DNA of 64,000 bases, taken from the NCBI RefSeq assembly GCF_001310225.1, contig NZ_CP012898.1, positions 2,418,001 to 2,482,000 on the forward strand. Reading direction: 5' to 3'. The stretch's first letter is position 1. Every line of letters starts with the position of its first letter. Positions 1 through 9,390 of the stretch are shown here, in pieces. The notes under the pieces were generated by a model. The model made no database searches and was not told where the DNA came from. It was given only the letters and a program-made list of their open reading frames with translations. The DNA is from Pseudalgibacter alginicilyticus (GTDB lineage: Bacteria; Bacteroidota; Bacteroidia; Flavobacteriales; Flavobacteriaceae). Position numbers and translations under genes: made by a program.

Positions 1-133
1 CCCAACCAACACCATGGTTTATGCGCCAGGAAATTATAAATTCAATGACTTTTTAAAAATGGGAACCCCTTTAAATATTTTAATTTGGCTATCTGCCACT
101 TTTATTATACCATATTTTTTTCCTTTTAAGTAG
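1..133 (+). CDS. SLC13-type permease, C-terminal fragment
   Basis: Open frame from the window edge (codons start at base 2) to TAG at 131-133. The visible tail reads [10 protein letters not shown], then a short [13 protein letters not shown] stretch, then a hydrophobic helix ending FFPFK. This matches the C-terminus of SLC13/DASS-type permeases with TrkA-C domains, where a TNxMVYxPGxY motif and a G-x-PLN turn precede the last transmembrane helix. From family knowledge these are inner-membrane sodium- or proton-coupled anion transporters; the substrate cannot be told from this fragment. It lies upstream of yicC on the same strand with a 91-bp gap that holds a promoter, so it is probably a separate transcript. 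Confidence 0.6.
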   Translation, partial: PTNTMVYAPGNYKFNDFLKMGTPLNILIWLSATFIIPYFFPFK

Positions 134-170
134 ATTGACTCATAAATTATCAATCCTTTATTTACAGCTT

Positions 171-203
171 TTTGTTGAAACCAAAATTGTTTAATTACCT
201 TTG
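171..203 (+). promoter_or_regulatory. Bacteroidota-type promoter for yicC operon
   Basis: A TTTGTTG element at 171-177 is followed about 18 nt later by TACCTTTG at 196-203, the TAnnTTTG form of the Bacteroidota -7 box. The yicC ATG is 21 bp downstream. The call rests on motif match and spacing only. Confidence 0.5.
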
Positions 204-224
204 TAACACATAAAAAATCAACCA

Positions 225-1082
225 ATGATATATTCAATGACAGGGTATGGTAAATCTGTTTTACAATTACCAACAAAAAAGATTACCATAGAAATAAAAT
301 CACTCAACAGCAAAAACCTAGATTTGAATACCCGAATGCCTTCTGTTTACAGAGAAAAGGAATTAGATATCAGAAAACTTATTGCCTCAAAATTAGAACG
401 AGGCAAAGTAGATTTTTCTATTTTTGTTGAAATTACAGGTGAAGAAACTACAACACAAATTAATACACCAGTTGTAAAACAATACATTAAACAACTTAAA
501 GACATAGTAAATAGCGATGAAACCGAATTACTTAAAATGGCTGTTCGATTTCCAGATGCTTTAAATACCGAGCGTACCGATATTGATGAAAATGAATGGA
601 AAGCTGTTTTAAATGAAACTAAATCAGCACTTGAAAACATCAATATTTATAGACTTGACGAAGGCCGAGTTTTAGAACAAGATTTTAAAACCCGGGTACA
701 AACCATTGCAACGCTTTTAGATAACGTTATTGATATAGACCCTGAACGTGTTTCGGCAGTTAGAGAACGTTTACATAAAGGTGTTGAAGACCTTAAAGAA
801 AAATATGACGAAAACCGATTCGAGCAAGAATTGATTTATTATATTGAAAAATATGATATTACAGAAGAGAAAGTTCGTCTTAAAAACCACTTAGAATACT
901 TTATATCTGCACTCAACTCTAATGATTCTAATGGAAAAAAATTAGGATTTATCACTCAAGAAATTGGTAGAGAAATTAATACCATTGGTTCTAAAAGCAA
1001 CTATGCTGCCATGCAAAAATTAGTAGTGCAAATGAAAGACGAACTGGAAAAAATTAAAGAACAATTATTAAATGTCTTATAA
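225..1082 (+). CDS. yicC: YicC family endoribonuclease-like protein
   Basis: 285 residues, the usual length of the YicC family. The N-terminus (MIYSMTGYGK, then EIKSLNSKNLDLNTRMPS) is the family hallmark, and the C-terminus carries the DUF1732 signature (GFITQEIGREINTIGSKS followed by a lysine/glutamate-rich helix). E. coli YicC has been described as an endoribonuclease linked to small-RNA turnover; that role is knowledge of the family, not seen here. The ATG at 225 opens directly on the conserved MIYSMTGYG. It is followed 47 bp later by gmk and then nadD, a linkage of yicC with guanylate kinase that is common in bacteria. A cytoplasmic protein; no signal peptide. Confidence 0.9.
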   Translation: MIYSMTGYGKSVLQLPTKKITIEIKSLNSKNLDLNTRMPSVYREKELDIRKLIASKLERGKVDFSIFVEITGEETTTQINTPVVKQYIKQLKDIVNSDETELLKMAVRFPDALNTERTDIDENEWKAVLNETKSALENINIYRLDEGRVLEQDFKTRVQTIATLLDNVIDIDPERVSAVRERLHKGVEDLKEKYDENRFEQELIYYIEKYDITEEKVRLKNHLEYFISALNSNDSNGKKLGFITQEIGREINTIGSKSNYAAMQKLVVQMKDELEKIKEQLLNVL

Positions 1083-1129
1083 TTAATACTCGTGCTCAGT
1101 CTTAATCTCAATCAAAAAATTAATTCCTT

Positions 1130-1717
1130 TTGAAAAAAGAAAATAACAAACAAAATAAACTCATTGTATTCTCAGCACCTTCTGGTTCTGGAAAAACCAC
1201 GATTGTAAAACACTTGTTAGGACTTGAAAAACTTAATTTAGAATTTTCAATATCAGCCACTTCTAGAGCAAAACGAGGTGAAGAAGTTAATGGAAAAGAT
1301 TATTATTTCTTATCTGCTGAAGAATTTAAATCTAAAATAAAAAACGATGAATTTTTAGAATGGGAAGAAGTGTATCGCGACAATTTTTATGGTACCTTAA
1401 AAACCGAAGTAGAACGTATATGGGCTTTGGGAAAAACCGTTATTTTTGATATTGACGTATCTGGTGGTTTGCGTATAAAACGTAAATTTCCAGAGCAAAC
1501 CTTGGCTGTTTTTGTAAAACCACCAAGTATAGATGCTCTTAAAATTCGATTAAAAAAACGTAAAACAGAAACCGAGGACAAAATAAATATGCGAGTAGCA
1601 AAAGCGTCTGCAGAGTTAGCTACAGCTCCTTTGTTTGATACCATTATTATTAATGATGACTTAAATAAAGCACTTAATAACGCTGAACTTGTAGTCAGTG
1701 ATTTTTTGAATTCTTAA
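1130..1717 (+). CDS. gmk: Guanylate kinase
   Basis: 195 residues, standard for Gmk, which phosphorylates GMP to GDP with ATP in purine nucleotide metabolism. The P-loop is visible near residues 16-23 (APSGSGKT), followed by the GMP-binding stretch (SATSRAKRGEEVNGKDYYF) and EWEEVYRDNFYGT. The start is a TTG at 1130; no ATG or GTG lies between the upstream stop and the P-loop, and the short lysine-rich leader before LIVFSAPSGSGKT fits the family, so TTG is the likely start. It sits 47 bp after yicC and 9 bp before nadD, so the three are probably cotranscribed. Confidence 0.95.
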   Translation: MKKENNKQNKLIVFSAPSGSGKTTIVKHLLGLEKLNLEFSISATSRAKRGEEVNGKDYYFLSAEEFKSKIKNDEFLEWEEVYRDNFYGTLKTEVERIWALGKTVIFDIDVSGGLRIKRKFPEQTLAVFVKPPSIDALKIRLKKRKTETEDKINMRVAKASAELATAPLFDTIIINDDLNKALNNAELVVSDFLNS

Positions 1718-1726
1718 AAAAATCAA

Positions 1727-2305
1727 ATGAAGATAGGATTGTATTTTGGCTCGTTTAATCCCATTCACATCGGGCATTTAGTAATTGCCAATTACATAGT
1801 AGAACACAGCGATTTAGATCAAGTTTGGTTTGTAGTAACCCCTCACAACCCTTTTAAAAAGAAAAGTACTTTATTAAACAACTATGAGCGTTTAGAAATG
1901 GTGTATATAGCTACTAAAGAATATACAAAACTAAAACCTTGTGATATTGAATTCAACTTACCTCAGCCCAATTATACTATAAATACGTTGGTTTATTTAG
2001 AAGAAAAGTACCCTAACCATCAATTTGCTTTAATTATGGGCGAGGACAATTTAAAAGGGTTCCATAAATGGAAAAACTACGAATTAATTCTTGAAAACCA
2101 TCATATTTATGTGTACCCAAGAATTTCAGATGGCAAAATAGAGACCCAGTTCAACAACCACGAAAAAATACATTTTATTGATGCTCCCATTATGGAATTA
2201 TCTTCTACCTACATACGAAACGCTATAAAAGAAGGCAAAAACATAGAGCCAATGCTCCCTCAATATGTTTGGAAATATTTAGATGAAATGGGGTTTTATA
2301 GATAA
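1727..2305 (+). CDS. nadD: Nicotinate-nucleotide adenylyltransferase
   Basis: 192 residues. NadD transfers AMP from ATP to nicotinate mononucleotide, the penultimate step of NAD synthesis. The nucleotidyltransferase fold is marked by GSFNPIHIGHL at residues 8-18 (the HxGH motif reads HIGH) and by the C-terminal SSTYIRNAIKEG, the ISSTxIR equivalent. It begins 9 bp after gmk, so it is the last gene of the yicC-gmk-nadD operon. No clear terminator follows before the convergent gene that ends at 2419. Confidence 0.93.
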   Translation: MKIGLYFGSFNPIHIGHLVIANYIVEHSDLDQVWFVVTPHNPFKKKSTLLNNYERLEMVYIATKEYTKLKPCDIEFNLPQPNYTINTLVYLEEKYPNHQFALIMGEDNLKGFHKWKNYELILENHHIYVYPRISDGKIETQFNNHEKIHFIDAPIMELSSTYIRNAIKEGKNIEPMLPQYVWKYLDEMGFYR

Positions 2306-2418
2306 GTAAGCATTCCCTCAATGTTTTTACTTATAATTTGCATAAATGAATCCAAACTCAGCTCATGTTGAAAACAGTAACGTTAGCATTAAAAGTTTCT
2401 TTATCCCTGATTATAAAA

Positions 2419-3852
2419 CTAAGGCACATAATCAATACTAACGTCATCCAGTTCATATACCCCATCATAAGCATCTTGACCACTCCCTGTATATTTAAAA
2501 GCAATATGCATTATGCCAGTGGCACAGGACAAGTCTACGGTTCCAGAATTAAACCATGGCACAAAAGAATCGGTATCTTTTACAATATAAGCTGCTGGTA
2601 ATACTCCCCAAGTTGCAGAAGTAATGTTCGCTTCATTACCATCCCAATCCAAAGAATATAGAACTTCTAAAAAACTACCATCTGCTAAGCTATTGGATGT
2701 TTTAAAACGAAGCGTTGCATTGTGATAGTTATTTAAATCTATAGCCGGCGTAATTAGCCATGTAATATTACTAAAATCGCCCGAACTGGCTGTTTGTACT
2801 CTTGCCGAACGTCCCAAGGAAGCGTTAGAGGATGTTGATGAAAACCCTTCCCAGCCTTCAGATCCTGCCTCAATATAATTGATCCAACCATTACCTTGTA
2901 TAAGTCGATTGTTTGTTTGTGATTCAAAATCTTCATAAAATAAATTGGCTGTTCCTGCAGTATCTGTCAACCCACAATCTAACTCTATTGGGTCACAACG
3001 TGCTTCATCAAAATTAATGTCGGCAGAGCTATTTATTATAAAGACATCAAAATCATCACCAAAATCCCTTGCAAAAACACCTTGAATATTTCCTTTTCCG
3101 TTGGGAATTATTAAAGATTTAAAATCTGAAAATGTACTTGTTTGGAGTAACAAAGAAACGCCAGACTGGCAACTTTCCATAAACCTAAAACCATCAAACT
3201 CATCATAACTTTCGCCTGCAAACGTACGTCCTAATTCATATCTATTCATTTGCATATCGTTTAATTGAATCAACGTATTTCTATCTTGACTTGTTAAATC
3301 AAACAAATTGATTACTTTAGGTGTTATGGTTGCTACTTCAGTACCTCTAATGATGATATTTCGGTATTCAGATGCTTGAATTTGCTTTACATTATTAGCA
3401 TCACCTTTACCAATTGCCACCACACCATTGGACAAACCAATGGTTAGTCCGTTGATTTTTACGTATACTTTTCGGCCAACTTCAAAAGTATTATATAAAC
3501 TAGGAACATTTATTTCCACTTTAAGCCCTAATCTTGGATCAGCATCCGAGCTACTATCATCAATTTTATTCTGAATGATTAACTCTTCAAAAAAATTACC
3601 CGCTTGGTCACTAGAAATTACATACCCCTGAATATACAAATCCTGTTCATCTTGTATTCTAACCGTAGCATTTCCATTTGCTACAGCTTGTTCATAACGA
3701 TTCATAATAGCTTTAAAAGTTGTAATACTATTAGCTGGAATATCCACTTCTCTAATACTAATATCAGGAATATTATATTCATCATCTTGGACACAGGATA
3801 TTGAACAAACACCTAAAACAAACGGTATTAATAGCTTTATTTTAATTTTCAT
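2419..3852 (-). CDS. DUF5689 surface lipoprotein with C-terminal jelly-roll-like domain
   Basis: 477 residues with a lipoprotein signal peptide (SISC, Cys about residue 20), so it is likely anchored in the outer membrane. Residues about 35-290 resemble DUF5689, an OB-fold-like domain (DLYIQGYVISSD, later GRKVYVKINGL and VVAIGKG). Residues about 300-477 look like a choice-of-anchor/MAM-like beta-sandwich (FYEDFES, WLITPAIDL, ELDDVSIDYV). DUF5689-type OB folds are often found with extracellular nucleases, which is family knowledge. The gene starts 11 bp after the TonB receptor at 3864-6692 and is surely cotranscribed with it, like a SusD-style partner lipoprotein. The substrate is inferred only from context. 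Confidence 0.75.
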   Translation of the reverse strand: MKIKIKLLIPFVLGVCSISCVQDDEYNIPDISIREVDIPANSITTFKAIMNRYEQAVANGNATVRIQDEQDLYIQGYVISSDQAGNFFEELIIQNKIDDSSSDADPRLGLKVEINVPSLYNTFEVGRKVYVKINGLTIGLSNGVVAIGKGDANNVKQIQASEYRNIIIRGTEVATITPKVINLFDLTSQDRNTLIQLNDMQMNRYELGRTFAGESYDEFDGFRFMESCQSGVSLLLQTSTFSDFKSLIIPNGKGNIQGVFARDFGDDFDVFIINSSADINFDEARCDPIELDCGLTDTAGTANLFYEDFESQTNNRLIQGNGWINYIEAGSEGWEGFSSTSSNASLGRSARVQTASSGDFSNITWLITPAIDLNNYHNATLRFKTSNSLADGSFLEVLYSLDWDGNEANITSATWGVLPAAYIVKDTDSFVPWFNSGTVDLSCATGIMHIAFKYTGSGQDAYDGVYELDDVSIDYVP

Positions 3853-3863
3853 AATTTAAAATT

Positions 3864-6692
3864 TTAAAACCTGTAATTCACATTTATAAAATAAGTAGCA
3901 CCTCTACCATACCAATATTTTGAACCAAAAACAGGTTTATTTAATGCTTTATCGTCCCTTAATTGCCTGTAATTAGCATTTCTGCCTTGCTCAAAACCGC
4001 CTGTTTTGTAAACAACATCTAACAGATTATTTACACTTGCAAAAAAACCTATATAATTGCTCCCAACTCGCCAAGATTTCCCACCCGTTAAATTAACAAT
4101 CATATAATCATCAAAGGTTTCTTGTTTAAGTAGCTCACTGGCAATATTTTCATCGTAATCATTAAAAGGTAAACCATCTGAATCCGTTGTAAAATTGACA
4201 CTTCGGGTAAGAGGACTTATATCAACATAAATATTATCGAAAAAGTTTACCGCCGCTCCAAACCACCAATAATCGGGGTCTCGATATTCAAATCCTACAG
4301 AATATGCTGTGTGTGGCCCCGCAGCTAATTTGTAATTTTTTAAATTCGACTTTCCTATATAAATATCTGTAAAATCTTCAGAAGACAGATACAAATTAGG
4401 GTTATTATCATAAGTATATTGACCAACAGATGCTACACCCTTTAGTTTTAAAGTGGGAGTTACATTGGCTTCCAATCCAAATTCTACTCCAAAATGTTTC
4501 TTTTGAATACCTTGCAGAATTTCTTGAATAAAATTGGCATCTTCATTAAATCCTGAATTTTCAAATACATTAATGGCCCCAATACCATCTGCAAAAAAGA
4601 ATGATATTTCATTTGCGTCTTTAATTTGTGTATGATAGCCTGTTAATTTTGCCCTTACAATAGGCGTTCTATAAATATAACTGGCATCAAAAGAGTAAAT
4701 TTTTTCTTCGGTAATATGGGGAACAACATTATGATTTTCTCTGGAATTTGAAAAGGTATTTTGTATAGATGGAGCTTTTGAAATATAGCCTAAATTAATA
4801 TCTAAAATATGTTTTCCAGATATTTTATAGATATAGCCAACTTTTCCTCCAAATCCCATAAAACTAATATTTTTACCATTCCCAAAAGAAGCATCTTTAG
4901 GAAAAGATCCATTTTCAAAAACTCCTTCTCTTTGGTATTGGGTGTTAGTAAGACTACCAGATATATAAAAGTCCATTTTATTATACTTAAATTGAGCTTG
5001 TATATACCCATTTATAATATTAGCATGAATATTATAATGATATTTAAATACATCCCCTTCTCTTACAATTTTATTTGGGTTTGATAAGTCATTTTGAATG
5101 GCATCAGGATTATTCACAAAATCATTTGCAAAACCATCTACATCCAAATAACCGTTTGCTCCAAAAAGATCGATGATTTCAGCAAAATTTTCAGATTTTA
5201 ATTGTTTATAGCTTACTGCAGCATTAAACAAAATATATGTATTGATTTGTTTATTTAAAATGGAATTAAATGAGAACTGTTTATCATCCACGCGATCTTC
5301 ATACAAGGCATAAATAGCATTACCACCACGATTGGCATTTGCAATATTAGCTTCGTATACATCCTGCCAATGTATCTGTCCGTCCTTTAAAAATTCTTGT
5401 TCAGATACATAAGCAAACCCTAAATCGTTTGGAAATTGTCGCTCATAATAACTGGGTAGTTTTTGGTAATAACTCGGGCTTGGATTAGCACCCCCTCCTT
5501 CAGGAAAACCATTTACCAAATCGGTACCTGTATAATCCAATCGGCTATTTCCCATTGTGCCAAATTGATAAGCAACATTGGTATTTAAAACAGTTTTAGG
5601 ATTTAAATTCCAAAAATGATTAAGCATTAAAATAGGTTCTTCAACCTCTTTAATTCTAGAATTTCGTTTTTCACCTTCTTGCCAACCCCAATATTCATTG
5701 TATGTAATACCTTTTAAGTCATAAACTTCTTGCGTGTTTGGTGATGATTTTCCGCGTCTATTAGGTGTATAAAGCCCCGTAAAATTCAAACTATGTGTTT
5801 CATTAATTTTCTTTTCAATAGAAAGAAAAAAGGAATTAGAATCATACAACGTGGCATCTTGATAGCCCTCATGACCAAAACGCCTACCCAATGAAAAAGC
5901 ATAAGCCCAATTATTTTTTAACAAACCTGATGCATAACTCGCCATCAACCGATTGGTATAGCTCCTGTTAGAAGATGAATAAGTAACCCGTCCTCCTGAT
6001 CGATATTGACTAGCTCTGGTATTGATATTAGAAGTTCCTAAAATCCCTCCAAAATTAAAATTAGAGGGCATTAAACCAGAGGTTAGTTCTTGATTTCTCA
6101 TCATATCATTTAGTCCGCCCCAATTACTCCATTGAGGTCTTCCATTAAAGAGTTTGTTCATTTCAATACCGTTAATTAATACAGAACCATTATCAGAATC
6201 TAAACCTCGTAATCTAAAAAAAGAGGTGCTAAATTCAAAAGCTGCAGTACGCTGAAACACATCAAGAGACGACTGCAACAAACCTGAAATATTATCGGCA
6301 CCACCCATATCATCATCCAATTCATCATCAGTAAGTGTAATCGTGTATAAATCGGTTGATTGAGAAAAATCTACTGCTAAAGTCATATCCAAAATATCTA
6401 CAACGGCACCTTTATTAACTACAATGGGATATCGTTTTGTTATGTAACCATCTTTGGAAATTCTTAAAATTTGTTCACCCAAAGGCACATTCTCAGAAAA
6501 TACAAATTTCCCTAAAGCATCTGTTTTGACAGATTGATTGGTGCTTTCAATAGAAATAGTAACATCAAAAATTGGCTCAAATGTAATGTCTTCTTTTACA
6601 CTGCCACTTATAATAGTTTGCTGAGCTATAATGGAAAAACAGCTTAATATTCCGAATGAAAAAACAACTATAAATAACCTCATACGCATCAA
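3864..6692 (-). CDS. TonB-dependent receptor with carboxypeptidase-like N-terminal domain
   Basis: 942 residues. A signal peptide ending about ...IIAQQ is followed by a carboxypeptidase-regulatory-like beta-sandwich (about residues 25-110: ISGSVKEDITFEPI, DALGKFVFSENVPLG), then a plug domain (FFRLRGLDSDNGSVLING) and a long beta-barrel ending in FINVNYRF with a terminal aromatic residue, as in outer-membrane barrels. The plug lacks the SusC box, so this is a non-SusC receptor. It is followed 11 bp later by the DUF5689 lipoprotein and is divergent from a secreted endonuclease. I infer TonB-driven uptake of an oligomeric ligand, perhaps nucleic-acid fragments. Confidence 0.85.
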   Translation of the reverse strand: MMRMRLFIVVFSFGILSCFSIIAQQTIISGSVKEDITFEPIFDVTISIESTNQSVKTDALGKFVFSENVPLGEQILRISKDGYITKRYPIVVNKGAVVDILDMTLAVDFSQSTDLYTITLTDDELDDDMGGADNISGLLQSSLDVFQRTAAFEFSTSFFRLRGLDSDNGSVLINGIEMNKLFNGRPQWSNWGGLNDMMRNQELTSGLMPSNFNFGGILGTSNINTRASQYRSGGRVTYSSSNRSYTNRLMASYASGLLKNNWAYAFSLGRRFGHEGYQDATLYDSNSFFLSIEKKINETHSLNFTGLYTPNRRGKSSPNTQEVYDLKGITYNEYWGWQEGEKRNSRIKEVEEPILMLNHFWNLNPKTVLNTNVAYQFGTMGNSRLDYTGTDLVNGFPEGGGANPSPSYYQKLPSYYERQFPNDLGFAYVSEQEFLKDGQIHWQDVYEANIANANRGGNAIYALYEDRVDDKQFSFNSILNKQINTYILFNAAVSYKQLKSENFAEIIDLFGANGYLDVDGFANDFVNNPDAIQNDLSNPNKIVREGDVFKYHYNIHANIINGYIQAQFKYNKMDFYISGSLTNTQYQREGVFENGSFPKDASFGNGKNISFMGFGGKVGYIYKISGKHILDINLGYISKAPSIQNTFSNSRENHNVVPHITEEKIYSFDASYIYRTPIVRAKLTGYHTQIKDANEISFFFADGIGAINVFENSGFNEDANFIQEILQGIQKKHFGVEFGLEANVTPTLKLKGVASVGQYTYDNNPNLYLSSEDFTDIYIGKSNLKNYKLAAGPHTAYSVGFEYRDPDYWWFGAAVNFFDNIYVDISPLTRSVNFTTDSDGLPFNDYDENIASELLKQETFDDYMIVNLTGGKSWRVGSNYIGFFASVNNLLDVVYKTGGFEQGRNANYRQLRDDKALNKPVFGSKYWYGRGATYFINVNYRF

Positions 6693-6765
6693 TATAATAA
6701 CTATATTAGGTTTAAAATAAATGAGAACTTAGAACCGTAAACTAAAATACTTACTAATAAATATA

Positions 6766-6773
6766 TACTTTTG
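6766..6773 (+). promoter_or_regulatory. Candidate -7 box for the exported nuclease
   Basis: TACTTTTG matches the Bacteroidota -7 consensus TAnnTTTG and lies 45 bp before the ATG at 6819. I could not see a convincing -33 TTTG at the right spacing, so confidence is modest. Confidence 0.35.
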
Positions 6774-6818
6774 ATCTGAACTTTGCAATTAAAAATCAAT
6801 ATCTTACAAAAAAATAAC

Positions 6819-7883
6819 ATGAAACACCTTACATATATGTTTTTCTCTTTTGTGGTGATTGTTTTTTCAAATTTGAATGCCCAAACCAAAAAAACCTATA
6901 AAATTCATACCATTGCTTTTTATAATTTAGAAAATTTGTTTGACACCATTAACGACCCCACAAAGTATGATGAGGCAAGCCCTATAATGGAATTAAAAGC
7001 AAATCGCACCAATGCTTTTAGCAAAAAAATACAAAATATGTCACGTGTTATTGCCGATATTGGCTTTGATGTCACTAACAACACACCGGCTATTATAGGA
7101 GTTTCAGAAGTTGAAAATAGGGAGGTTTTAGAAACTCTTGTAAATGATTCTACATTACGACATAAAAATTACGGCATTGTGCATTATGATTCTCCAGATA
7201 TACGTGGTATTGATGTAGGGTTATTGTATCAAAAAAAAATATTTAAACCATTGTATACCAGCAAACATGAACTTAAAATTTATGATAACAATGGAAAACG
7301 TATTTACACAAGAGATCAGTTATTAGTAAGTGGTTTATTGGAAAATGATATGATTCATATCATCGTAAATCATTGGCCATCACGAAGAGGTGGAGAAGAA
7401 AATAGTAGAAGCAAACGTGTGGCAGCTGCAAAACTCAGTAAACACATTGTGGATTCATTGCAATCAAACAACCCTTATGCTAAGATTTTTATTATGGGTG
7501 ATTTAAATGATGACCCTATAAACACCAGTGTTAAAGATATTCTAAAAGCTAAAAAAAATAAAAATCGTATAGACCTAAGAGAATTTTTCAATCCTTTTGA
7601 AAATTTTTATAAAGATGGTATTGGTACAACAGCCTACCGAGATGCATGGAGCCTATTTGACCAGATTATTATATCAAAATCTCTATTAGAAAAAGATTAT
7701 TCGTCATTTCAATTTTACAAAGCTGGTGTTTTTAATAAAAATTATTTAATAACTACAACAGGTCCTTATAAAGGTTATCCTTTTAGAAGTTGGACTTACG
7801 GTGGCTTTTCAGGCGGTTATAGCGACCACTTTCCTGTATATACTTACGTCATTAAAGAGGTTGAAAAATTTAACGATAAATGA
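6819..7883 (+). CDS. Exported endonuclease/exonuclease/phosphatase family protein
   Basis: 354 residues from the ATG at 6819. An in-frame TTG at 6783 exists, but the ATG opens directly onto a signal peptide (MKHLTYMFFSFVVIVFSNLNAQ) and is preferred. The EEP catalytic signature is present: NLENLFD, ISEVENREVLE (metal-binding Glu), VNHWPSRRGG, MGDLNDDP and the terminal SDHFPVY. EEP enzymes cleave phosphodiester or phosphomonoester bonds with Mg2+ in nucleic acids, sphingomyelin or inositol phosphates. Export plus the adjoining DUF5689 lipoprotein and TonB receptor suggests an extracellular or periplasmic nuclease that degrades DNA or RNA for nutrient uptake; the exact substrate is not shown by sequence. 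Confidence 0.85.
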   Translation: MKHLTYMFFSFVVIVFSNLNAQTKKTYKIHTIAFYNLENLFDTINDPTKYDEASPIMELKANRTNAFSKKIQNMSRVIADIGFDVTNNTPAIIGVSEVENREVLETLVNDSTLRHKNYGIVHYDSPDIRGIDVGLLYQKKIFKPLYTSKHELKIYDNNGKRIYTRDQLLVSGLLENDMIHIIVNHWPSRRGGEENSRSKRVAAAKLSKHIVDSLQSNNPYAKIFIMGDLNDDPINTSVKDILKAKKNKNRIDLREFFNPFENFYKDGIGTTAYRDAWSLFDQIIISKSLLEKDYSSFQFYKAGVFNKNYLITTTGPYKGYPFRSWTYGGFSGGYSDHFPVYTYVIKEVEKFNDK

Positions 7884-7927
7884 ACGGTAAGTAATTACAA
7901 ATATTATTATTTTTATCGTTCATTTTT
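7878..7927 (+). terminator. Rho-independent terminator after the nuclease gene
   Basis: An 11-13 bp stem pairs 7878-7890 with 7913-7925, with one G-T wobble and a loop of about 22 nt, and runs into TTTTT at 7923-7927. The stop codon of the nuclease gene lies inside the left arm. The long loop lowers confidence. Confidence 0.45.
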
Positions 7928-7961
7928 CAAATGTGGCACAACTAATTTGCCAAAATGGTTT

Positions 7962-9218
7962 TTATTTTACTTTTATAATATCATTAATATTGGTAGTATA
8001 GCGTGGAGACAAGCGTTCTTGTCGCATTTTCCATGTGTGTTTTAAATCTTGGTTACCCAATTTTACTTTATAATCGGCATATTTAGAGTTCAATCCATCT
8101 ATAACACGCATTAAGGGTTTATGTTTGGGGTTCTCATTTTCAAACATATCCAATTGATGATTATTTGTTGGCACCAGTCCCATAACAATAACACCTGCTC
8201 GCTTATATTTTATATCTTTCTTGAAAATGTGCGTGACAGCACGAACAGCTTCTTGACTAATTATTAAATTAGAATCAGTTGGGTAAGCTAAACTAATAGC
8301 TTTGCTTGCACGATATTGTACCAAATCTTTTTTATGCCTATCGCTGCTTAGCATTACATAAATTATGTGGCAACTGCAATTTTGTTTTCTCAGTTTTTCA
8401 GCACAACTCGTGGCAAAAGTAGAAATACGTTCTTTTATATTATCTAAATCTGAAAAGGTATATTCAAAACTTCGTGTAGTAGCTATGGCACGTTTGGTTT
8501 TAACCTCATCTAACTTTATTTCTGAAATGCCTTGCAAATCCTTTTTAAGTTTCCACTCGGTTATAGAAAAGTTTTTACGCACCCAATCATCTGGAAGTTG
8601 AGTAAAATCAAATGCTGTGCTACAGCCTTTTGCTTTTAAGCGCTTGGCTAATCGGCGTCCAATACCCCAAACATCTTCAATTTTTATCCATTTGATTGCT
8701 TTAATGCGTTTTTCTTCAGAATCAATTACATAAACCCCTTTGGTTTGTTTTGGATATTTCCGAGCAATTTTGTTGGCTACTTTACTTAATGCTTTTGTTG
8801 GAGCTATTCCTACGCAAGTAGGAATGCCTGTCCATTTTAAAATACGTGTTCTAATTTGAACTCCATAATCTTCAAAATCATAATTATCAAAACCTTTAAA
8901 CTCTAAAAAAGCCTCATCAATACTATATACCTCCACATCAGGCGTAAACTGCTCTAATATTTTCATTACGCGGTTACTCATATCGCCATACAAGGGGTAG
9001 TTAGACGAAAACACTAAAATATTATTCGCTTTACAAAAACCTTCCCACTTAAAAATAGGAGCTCCCATGGGCAAGTCCAATACTTTAGCTTCATCACTCC
9101 GTGAAATAACACAGCCATCATTATTACTTAAAATAGCAATGGGTTTGTTACGTAAATTGGGATTAAAAGTACGTTCGCAAGACGCATAAAAATTATTACA
9201 ATCTACTAAAGCATACAT
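7962..9218 (-). CDS. umuC: Y-family DNA polymerase, UmuC type
   Basis: 418 residues, close to UmuC length. The N-terminus MYALVDCNNFYASCER carries the first catalytic Asp (residue 6), and SIDEAFLEF gives the SIDE box at residues 99-102. The thumb follows (VWGIGRRLAKRLKAKG), with the little-finger region and a UmuC-type C-terminal extension after it. UmuC with processed UmuD makes translesion polymerase V in the SOS response. No umuD is found beside it, whereas umuDC pairs are usual, so the partner would have to be elsewhere. No LexA box was recognised upstream. It is convergent with the EEP gene and has no operon partner. Confidence 0.92.
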   Translation of the reverse strand: MYALVDCNNFYASCERTFNPNLRNKPIAILSNNDGCVISRSDEAKVLDLPMGAPIFKWEGFCKANNILVFSSNYPLYGDMSNRVMKILEQFTPDVEVYSIDEAFLEFKGFDNYDFEDYGVQIRTRILKWTGIPTCVGIAPTKALSKVANKIARKYPKQTKGVYVIDSEEKRIKAIKWIKIEDVWGIGRRLAKRLKAKGCSTAFDFTQLPDDWVRKNFSITEWKLKKDLQGISEIKLDEVKTKRAIATTRSFEYTFSDLDNIKERISTFATSCAEKLRKQNCSCHIIYVMLSSDRHKKDLVQYRASKAISLAYPTDSNLIISQEAVRAVTHIFKKDIKYKRAGVIVMGLVPTNNHQLDMFENENPKHKPLMRVIDGLNSKYADYKVKLGNQDLKHTWKMRQERLSPRYTTNINDIIKVK

Positions 9219-9390
9219 AAAAGTAAAGGTACAAGATTTTGATTTATTTAAGGAGAAGTTCAGAAAAATTCATTCCGAATATACTAAAGAATCTATGGAG
9301 AATTTTAATATTTAAATAAGGGTTTTTATTATATCATTAGTTTTATTTAGTGAGAAAACATAAATAAAATCCTTTTTAAAATATAAGCAC

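Noticed and set aside
7935-7955. Sigma-54-like TTGGCAA-N5-TTGT on the minus strand
   Set aside because: It lies beyond the stop of umuC, with no minus-strand gene starting downstream of it.
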